Assembly (NCBI GenBank): GCA_029562045.1
Contig: JAKQWJ010000035.1
Coordinates: 1-7,387 of the forward strand
Length of the DNA: 7,387 nucleotides
Source: Spirochaetota bacterium
GTDB taxonomy: Bacteria > Spirochaetota > Spirochaetia > DTKZ01
Direction: 5' to 3'
Position numbers and translations under genes: made by a program
The notes under the pieces: model-generated
Databases searched by the model: none
What the model was told of the DNA's origin: nothing
The model's input: the letters and a program-made list of their open reading frames with translations, nothing else
Shown: in pieces, positions 1 through 4,749 of the stretch
Layout: the number at the start of each line of letters is the position of its first letter
Position numbering within the stretch: position 1 is the first letter of the stretch

Positions 1-2
1 CG

Positions 3-131
3 GTGGCGGTCTGGGCGGTCTTCATCGTCTCGGTGGTCATCCATGGGATCCTGGTGGTGCTGCGCTTCCGTTTCGGGCCCTGGGAGAAGATCCGCCTGGT
101 GGATGCGGAGAAGGCCCTGTCGGCGCATTGA
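3..131 (+). CDS. C-terminal fragment of an unidentified membrane protein
   Basis: The reading frame is open from the window edge to a TGA at 129-131 and encodes 42 residues. The first part is a hydrophobic stretch rich in Val, Ile, Leu and Trp (about residues 2-20), readable as a final transmembrane helix. It is followed by a positively charged, presumably cytoplasmic tail (RFRFGPWEKIR...) ending in SAH. Codon use (GTG, CTG, GTC, CGC) matches the real genes of the window. The start and most of the protein lie upstream of the window, so the family cannot be named. A transporter subunit would fit next to a sugar-acid locus, but that is only inference. The gene converges on gudD across a 121-nt spacer. 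Confidence 0.6.
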   Translation: MAVWAVFIVSVVIHGILVVLRFRFGPWEKIRLVDAEKALSAH

Positions 132-146
132 AGATTGGGGGGCGCT

Positions 147-215
147 CCGACGGCGCCGCCGCGCCGGGGCAGTGAATGTTCGCCGCGCTGAAGCCGACGG
201 AGCCGCCGCGCCGGG
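147..215. repeat. Imperfect 22-bp direct repeat between convergent genes
   Basis: Positions 147-168 and 194-215 carry the same 22-bp GC-only-plus-one-A sequence, beginning CCGACGG and ending GCGCCGGG. They differ at one base (C154 versus A201) and sit 47 bp apart, start to start. Both copies lie in the spacer between the 3' ends of the upstream membrane-protein gene and gudD. The function is unknown. The copies could be a partial duplication or members of a dispersed intergenic repeat family. Confidence 0.6.
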
Positions 216-250
216 CCGCCCCCGGCGGGTCCGGCCGGGATGCCCCGGGG
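211..250. terminator. Possible GC-rich termination structure between convergent genes
   Basis: The spacer between the two converging genes contains short GC hairpins, for example CCGCC (216-220) pairing with GGCGG (224-228) over a CCC loop. The self-complementary CCCCGGGG follows at 243-250. No T-tract follows on either strand, so this is not a classical intrinsic terminator. It is listed only because termination is expected here from both directions. Confidence 0.2.
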
Positions 251-252
251 AG

Positions 253-1602
253 CTACCGCACCATGCAGGGCCGCTTGGGGTCGAAGGTCCAGCCCGGGAT
301 CAGGTACTGCATGGCCAGGGCGTCGTCCCGATCGCCGGAGCCCCCCGCCGTAACCTCCCCGTACAGCCGGTGGGCCTCCTCCAGTTTTTCCCTGTCGATC
401 CGGATCCCCAGGCCGGGCCGGTCCGGCAGCCGGATATGGCCGTCTTCGATCCGGAAGGGCTCCCGGCAGAGGCGCTGGCCGTCCTGCCAGATCCAGTGGG
501 TGTCCATGGCGGTGATTTTTCCCGGGGCCGCGGCGGCGGTGTGGGCGAAGACGGCCAGGGAGATGTCGAAGTGGTTGTTGGAGTGGCTGCCCCAGGTGAG
601 TCCCCAGTCGTGGCAGAGCTGGGCGGCCCGCACCGACCCCCGCATGGTCCAGAAATGGGGGTCCGCCAGGGGGATGTCCACGGCGTTCAGCATCACCGAA
701 TGGTGAAACTGCCGCCAGTCGGTGGCGATCATGTTGGTGGCCACCGGGATCTGCACCGCCCGTTTGAACTCCGCCATGATCTCCCGGCCGGAAAAACCCT
801 GTTCGGGGCCGCAGGGATCCTCCACATAGCTCAGGTCCTTCCGCCGGGCGCCGCAGAGGGCCACCGCCTCTTCCAGGGACCAGGCGCCGTTGGGGTCGAT
901 GTTTATCCTCCCGTCGGGGAACTCCCGGGCCAGGAGGCGCACCGCCTCCATCTCCAGCTCCCCGGGGAAGACCCCGCCCTTCAGCTTGAAGTCCCGGAAG
1001 CCGTAGCGGGCCCGGGCCGCCCGGGCCTGGCGGACCACATCCTCGGGGGTCCGGGTGGGGCGTCCCCTCTCGGCGAACCAGGGATCCTCATCATCCCCGT
1101 CCTCGATGTAGGGGAGGTCGGTCTTCGTCCGGTCCCCGATGAAAAAGAGGTAGCCCAGCGTCGGGACCCGGTCCCGCTGTTTACCGTCCCCCAGAAGGGA
1201 GGCCACGGGCAGGTCCAGAAACTGGCCCAGCAGGTCCAGCAGGGCCGATTCCACCGCCGTTTCCGCCCGGACGACGAAGCGGAGGTTTTTCAGGTCCAGC
1301 TTCTGCAGCCCCTGCCCGTCGTCGCCGTCCCGGCCCAGCCCCCGCAGGGAGCGGAGGATTTCCCGATACTCCCCGATGGGGCGCCCCATCACCCGGTCCC
1401 GGTAGGACTCCAGGACCCGGCGGATGGCCTCGCCGCCGTGAACCTCCCCCAGGCCGGTGTTCCCCGCGGAATCGCCGAGAACGAGGACATTCCGGGTGAA
1501 GAAGGGGGCGTGGGCGCCGCTTAAGGACAGGAGCATCCGGTCGTACCCCGCCACGGGGATGACTTCCATCTCCGTGACCACCGGGGTGCGGGGGCTTTTC
1601 AT
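253..1602 (-). CDS. gudD: Glucarate dehydratase (enolase superfamily)
   Basis: This 449-residue cytoplasmic enzyme dehydrates D-glucarate, and in the family also L-idarate, to 5-dehydro-4-deoxy-D-glucarate, the entry step of glucarate catabolism (EC 4.2.1.40). E. coli GudD has about 446 residues and aligns from memory almost end to end with an offset of one. The K-L-K motif is at 206-208 (K208 the base). The Mg2+ ligands correspond to D236 (in IDPNGAWS), E267 (in EDPCGPEQGFSGRE) and N290 (in ATNMIATDWRQ). D314 (in PLADPHFWTM) and H340 (in WGSHSNNHFDIS) form the second catalytic dyad. The C-terminus AMQYLIPGWTF...KRPCMVR is family-typical. The ATG at 1602 was chosen over upstream in-frame codons because homology begins there and an AAGG sits 5 nt upstream. 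The gene starts 5 nt after the stop of the barrel-protein gene, so the two should be cotranscribed. All key residues are present and I see no sign of decay. Confidence 0.96.
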   Translation of the reverse strand: MKSPRTPVVTEMEVIPVAGYDRMLLSLSGAHAPFFTRNVLVLGDSAGNTGLGEVHGGEAIRRVLESYRDRVMGRPIGEYREILRSLRGLGRDGDDGQGLQKLDLKNLRFVVRAETAVESALLDLLGQFLDLPVASLLGDGKQRDRVPTLGYLFFIGDRTKTDLPYIEDGDDEDPWFAERGRPTRTPEDVVRQARAARARYGFRDFKLKGGVFPGELEMEAVRLLAREFPDGRINIDPNGAWSLEEAVALCGARRKDLSYVEDPCGPEQGFSGREIMAEFKRAVQIPVATNMIATDWRQFHHSVMLNAVDIPLADPHFWTMRGSVRAAQLCHDWGLTWGSHSNNHFDISLAVFAHTAAAAPGKITAMDTHWIWQDGQRLCREPFRIEDGHIRLPDRPGLGIRIDREKLEEAHRLYGEVTAGGSGDRDDALAMQYLIPGWTFDPKRPCMVR

Positions 1603-1607
1603 GGACC

Positions 1608-2405
1608 TTACTTCAGCCCCAGGCCGAAGGTGGCTCCCAGGATGAAAGCCCGATCGTCCTCGTCGAAGACATCCGCCAGGACGGCGTCGATGACGAACTT
1701 GTACTTGGCGTGTTTCAGAGGATCGATCCGGATGCCGGTGTTGTAGGCTCCCCGGTACCAGGTGGCGGCCCCGGTGGGGGCGGCGCTGTAGGAGTAGTTG
1801 GAGAAGTCGTTGATCCACTGCACATGACCCTGCAGGACCTTGGGGAAGAGGCTGAGTTCGAAGCCCATGGAAAAGTCGATGTTGCCCTCTTCGATGCCCA
1901 GCTCGGTGTCACCGAAGGTCTTTCCAAAAACAACGGTGGTGGTGGCGGGCATGCCGAAGAACTCGCCCCCGTAGGTGGCGGCCAGGTAGATCTGGAAGGC
2001 CTGGTAGTCCTGACCCCCCGCCTCGATCATCTGGATGTTGGCCCCGATGGCGGTGGCCGAGGGCCCCTTGTTGAAGAACTGGAACTTGCCGGCGCCCAGG
2101 AACGAGCCCTTGTCTTCGGCATACAATCCGCCCATGGAATCGTAGGCGAAGGACAGCTCCGCCTTCCGGAAGAGGCTCAGGGAGGCCTTGGGAATGTTGG
2201 CCGCGTCCTGGTTCTTCGGCTTGACCCAGTGGTACCCGAAGTCCAGACCCAGGTCGCTGGAGCGCTCCCAGCCGATCTGGGCGGTGGGGGTGGCGATGAG
2301 GCCGGTGGTGCCGTTCAGGGACATGCCCTTGATGGTGGACTGCCCGTAGGCGGTCGCGGCAAAAAGGAGTCCCGCCGCCAGAAGGCCGAAAACCCGTCGT
2401 TTCAT
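1608..2405 (-). CDS. Predicted outer-membrane beta-barrel protein, putative sugar-acid porin
   Basis: This is a 265-residue exported protein. A typical signal peptide covers residues 1 to about 21 (MKRR, hydrophobic core GLLAAGLLFAATA, cleavage likely after AYG). The mature part shows alternating hydrophobic and polar residues, Gly/aromatic-rich strands and a short final strand ending in GLGLK, which together suggest a small outer-membrane barrel. The stretch near residues 27-41 (GMSLNGTTGLIATPT) resembles the start of some barrel proteins in Gram-negative and spirochaetal genomes, but I cannot name a family. The ATG at 2405 was chosen because it begins a signal peptide and is preceded by GGAGG at 2415-2419 (9-nt spacing). 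The track's longer extension would bury the signal peptide. The gene lies first in an operon with gudD, 5 nt apart. From that context I infer a role in admitting glucarate or related acids; a structural envelope protein is the alternative. Confidence 0.8.
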   Translation of the reverse strand: MKRRVFGLLAAGLLFAATAYGQSTIKGMSLNGTTGLIATPTAQIGWERSSDLGLDFGYHWVKPKNQDAANIPKASLSLFRKAELSFAYDSMGGLYAEDKGSFLGAGKFQFFNKGPSATAIGANIQMIEAGGQDYQAFQIYLAATYGGEFFGMPATTTVVFGKTFGDTELGIEEGNIDFSMGFELSLFPKVLQGHVQWINDFSNYSYSAAPTGAATWYRGAYNTGIRIDPLKHAKYKFVIDAVLADVFDEDDRAFILGATFGLGLK

Positions 2406-2443
2406 GTTCTTGATCCTCCAAAGACTTAATATGTATGAAAAAG

Positions 2444-2472
2444 AAGATACGCCAAAAGAAGGGGAAAAGCAA
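2444..2472 (-). promoter_or_regulatory. Tentative promoter for the barrel protein-gudD operon
   Basis: On the minus strand, TTGCTT (2472-2467) and TATCTT (2449-2444) are separated by 17 nt. This would give a start near 2437 and a leader of about 30 nt that contains the GGAGG. Both hexamers are weak matches. A second candidate, TTGGCG-N18-TATTAA (2455-2426), would place the start inside the ribosome-binding site and is less likely. The surroundings are markedly more AT-rich than the coding DNA. Confidence 0.3.
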
Positions 2473-2487
2473 TGGAAAAAGGAAATC

Positions 2488-2516
2488 TTGACAGCCCCGC
2501 GGCGGTGATGTAATCT
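2488..2516 (+). promoter_or_regulatory. Sigma70-type promoter for the flavoprotein operon
   Basis: A perfect -35 consensus TTGACA (2488-2493) is followed after exactly 17 nt by TAATCT (2511-2516), a weaker -10. The predicted start is at about 2523, which gives a leader of roughly 32 nt. That leader holds the GAGGAG ribosome-binding site (2542-2547) seven bases before the ATG at 2555. The poor -10 and the adjacent palindrome fit a regulated promoter. Confidence 0.65.
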
Positions 2517-2526
2517 TTGCATGCAA
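2517..2526. promoter_or_regulatory. Candidate operator palindrome TTGCATGCAA
   Basis: A perfect 10-bp inverted repeat directly abuts the -10 hexamer and spans the predicted transcription start of the rightward operon. A protein bound here would block initiation. The operon encodes a LacI-family repressor as its second gene, so autoregulation through this site is the obvious model. The centre is A|T rather than the C|G step common in LacI-family operators, which is a caution. I saw no second exact copy in the window. Confidence 0.5.
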
Positions 2527-2554
2527 CAAAATTCCGTTTTCGAGGAGCGCCCCC

Positions 2555-3721
2555 ATGAGTTTTCCCCTTCTGTTTTCCCCCCATGCCCTGGGCCCGCTGG
2601 AGTCTGCCAACCGGTTTGTCTCCCAGGCCATGGAGGGGAACGACGGGGTGGAGGGGGGCCGTCCCTCTCCCCGGACCCTGGAGAGGTACAGGAAGCTGGC
2701 CAGGGGAGGCTGGGGTGTGGTGGTGGTGGAGGCCATCTCCGTCACCCCCGGGTCCCTGGCCCGGGTCAACGGCCTAATCATGTCCCCGGCGGGCCTGGAC
2801 CACTATAAAAAACTTGTGGACGCTTACAAGGAGATTTTCCCCCAGGGCATCCTCCTCTTTCAGATCACCCACTCGGGCCGTCACTCCGGGCCTTTCTCCC
2901 GGAGGACCTGTCTCTACCCCGACGGCGCCGGGGATGCCCATCTGCTGTCCACTGACGAGGTGGCCCGGATCCGTGACGACTTCGTCCGGGCGGCCCTGCT
3001 GTCCCGGGAGGCCGGGGCGGACGGCATCGACTTCAAGCTCTGCCACGGCTACTTCGGGGCGGAGATGTTGCGGCCCGCCAACATCCGGGAGGACCGCTGG
3101 GGGGGCAGCTTCGAGAACCGGACCCGCTTCATCCGGGAGACCATGGCTGAGATCCGATCCCGGCTCCCGGCGGGGCCCTTCGTTCTGGGCTCGCGGATCT
3201 CCATGTACGAGGCCATCCGGGGGGGCTGCGGGACCGCCGCCCCGGACGAGCAGGTGGAGGACCTCCGGGAGATGAAGGACCTGGTCCTTCTCCTCCGGGA
3301 GGCGGGGATGGACTATGTCAACGTCTCCGCCGGAATCCCCGCCATCACCCCGGAGGTCACCCGGCCCACCCGGCCCTCCCGGAATTTCTACCTCCATCAC
3401 CTCCGCTACAGCCGGCTGGTCAAGGAGCTGCTGCCGGACCGGGCCGTCATCGGGTCCGCCTACACCATCATGAAGGAGGAGGCGGCGGCCCAGGGGGAGG
3501 AGAGCCTCGCCCGGGGCTACGCCGATTTCATCGGTTTCGGCCGGCAGAGCTTCGCCGACCCGCTGTTTCCCCGGAAGCTCCGGTCCGGGGAGCCCGTCGA
3601 TTACTGCACCGCCTGCTCCGGCTGCACCCGGCTCATGGTGAACCAGGTGCACGACGGCTGCGTGGTGTACGACGGGTACTACCGGGACATGCTCCGGAAC
3701 CTGGGGAAGAAGGGCGCCTGA
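2555..3721 (+). CDS. Old yellow enzyme-family FMN oxidoreductase with Fe-S cysteine motif
   Basis: This 388-residue soluble TIM-barrel flavoprotein belongs to the NADH:flavin oxidoreductase / 2,4-dienoyl-CoA reductase N-terminal family. Family features in order: an N-terminal strand and NRF (19-21) with AMEGND (25-30); the Q-I-T-H-S-G-R signature (103-109); CHGY (163-166) leading into the R-x-D-RWGGSFENRTRF block (178-192); a late phosphate-binding segment GFGRQSFADP (327-336); and four cysteines C351, C354, C357 and C369, in the C-x2-C-x2-C-x11-C spacing of the family's [4Fe-4S] cluster. The usual HGAHGY becomes KLCHGY (K161). The chain ends about 20 residues after the last cysteine, so the flavodoxin-like and NAD(P)H domains of full-length dienoyl-CoA reductases are missing and another protein must supply or take electrons. 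The start has GAGGAG 7 nt upstream. The stop overlaps the next start (TGATG), indicating translational coupling. The substrate is unknown; an unsaturated or keto sugar acid is an inference from gudD next door. Confidence 0.88.
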   Translation: MSFPLLFSPHALGPLESANRFVSQAMEGNDGVEGGRPSPRTLERYRKLARGGWGVVVVEAISVTPGSLARVNGLIMSPAGLDHYKKLVDAYKEIFPQGILLFQITHSGRHSGPFSRRTCLYPDGAGDAHLLSTDEVARIRDDFVRAALLSREAGADGIDFKLCHGYFGAEMLRPANIREDRWGGSFENRTRFIRETMAEIRSRLPAGPFVLGSRISMYEAIRGGCGTAAPDEQVEDLREMKDLVLLLREAGMDYVNVSAGIPAITPEVTRPTRPSRNFYLHHLRYSRLVKELLPDRAVIGSAYTIMKEEAAAQGEESLARGYADFIGFGRQSFADPLFPRKLRSGEPVDYCTACSGCTRLMVNQVHDGCVVYDGYYRDMLRNLGKKGA

Positions 3722-4749
3722 TGCAGGACAAGCGGGTGACGGTCTACGATGTGGCGAAGGACCTGGGCGTCTCCACCAGCACCGTCTCCCGGGGGCTCAA
3801 CAACTCCATCCTGGTGGGGGAGGAGATGCGGCGCCGGATCCACGCCGCCGCCCGGCGGCTGGGCTACCGGAAGCGGCCCATCAAGAGACAGAAGCTCAGG
3901 ACCATCCTGAACATCGCCCTCTTCCTTCCCGAAGGGCCGGGGATGTACACCGGGCTCTTCTACAACACGGCGGAACTGGTGGAGGGGCTCTACGAGGGTT
4001 TCGGGGAGGTCAGGGCCAACATCGTCGTCAGGCTGGCGGCGGGGGGTTCCCCCTTCCGGACGAAGAAGCTGGGGGACATCGACGGCTGCGTCTTCGCCTT
4101 CTCCGAGCCTGACGAGGAGACCCACCGGGAGTTCCTGGCCCGGGGGGTGCCGGCGGTACAGCTGAACCGGGTCAACCCCCGGCGGAACTTCGTTTCCTGC
4201 GACAACGCCGCGGGCATGGAGCTGCTGCTCCGGCGGATCGCCTCCCGGGGGGCGGGCCACCGCCCCTGCTATCTGGGTCTTGCCCGGATCCCTTCGGTGG
4301 ACGCCCGGCGCCGGGAGGGTTTTCTGGCGGCGGCGGAAAAACTGAACATCGCCGCCGGCGCGGGGGATGCCTTCTCCCTCCGGGGCCTGGAGGAGGTCTC
4401 CGGGGGGCTTCCCTCCCGCCTTCTCCGGACCGGCTACACCGCGGTGATGTGCTTCAACGACGTGGTGGCGGTGTCCTTCTGTCAGGCCGCCCTGCGGGAG
4501 GGGATCCATATCCCCCGGGACCTGTCGCTGACGGGCTTCGACGACTCGCCTGTGCGGGAACTGGCGGGGCGGCGCATCGACACGGTGAGTCTGTCGGTGC
4601 GGAGCCTGGGCCGGGAGGCGGCGGGATGGCTCCGGCGGAGGATCATCGACCGGGAAAAGGCGGACATCCGCAGACTGATAGCCGGGGAGTACGTGCCCGG
4701 CGACACCATAGGGCCGCCCCGAGGCGCGGCCCCGGGAGGATCGCGATGA
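3721..4749 (+). CDS. LacI-family transcriptional regulator
   Basis: This 342-residue repressor-type protein has an N-terminal helix-turn-helix at about residues 6-28 (VTVYDVAKDLGVSTSTVSRG) and the LGYR that closes the DNA-binding domain (47-50). A periplasmic-binding-protein-like effector domain follows. Landmarks there are CDNAAG (160-165), RRREGF (196-201), CFNDVVA (244-250), TGFDDS (271-276) and the VSLSVRSLGREAA segment (289-301). Length is normal for the family. The hinge (about 51-61, KRPIKRQKLRT) lacks the usual A-R-x-L hinge helix. The ATG overlaps the stop of the oxidoreductase gene by one base, and its own stop overlaps the next ATG by four, so it is made as part of the operon. I infer that it autoregulates the operon through the palindrome at 2517-2526 and perhaps controls gudD too. 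The inducer is probably a sugar acid or intermediate, but nothing in the sequence proves it. Confidence 0.93.
   Translation: MQDKRVTVYDVAKDLGVSTSTVSRGLNNSILVGEEMRRRIHAAARRLGYRKRPIKRQKLRTILNIALFLPEGPGMYTGLFYNTAELVEGLYEGFGEVRANIVVRLAAGGSPFRTKKLGDIDGCVFAFSEPDEETHREFLARGVPAVQLNRVNPRRNFVSCDNAAGMELLLRRIASRGAGHRPCYLGLARIPSVDARRREGFLAAAEKLNIAAGAGDAFSLRGLEEVSGGLPSRLLRTGYTAVMCFNDVVAVSFCQAALREGIHIPRDLSLTGFDDSPVRELAGRRIDTVSLSVRSLGREAAGWLRRRIIDREKADIRRLIAGEYVPGDTIGPPRGAAPGGSR

Noticed and set aside
43..1524. 493-residue plus-strand open frame
   Set aside because: It runs antisense to gudD, whose catalytic residues are all intact. Its Pro/Gly/Arg-rich composition and lack of recognisable motifs mark it as a GC-driven shadow.
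2406..2522. Longer start for the barrel-protein gene
   Set aside because: It would place about 39 residues before a clear signal peptide and run through the divergent promoter region. The ATG at 2405 has a GGAGG.
4449..4745. N-terminal extension of the flavoprotein frame into the LacI gene
   Set aside because: The 99 extra residues are out of frame with an intact LacI effector domain and look random. The ATG at 4746 overlaps the LacI stop in the usual ATGA arrangement and precedes the FAD fold.
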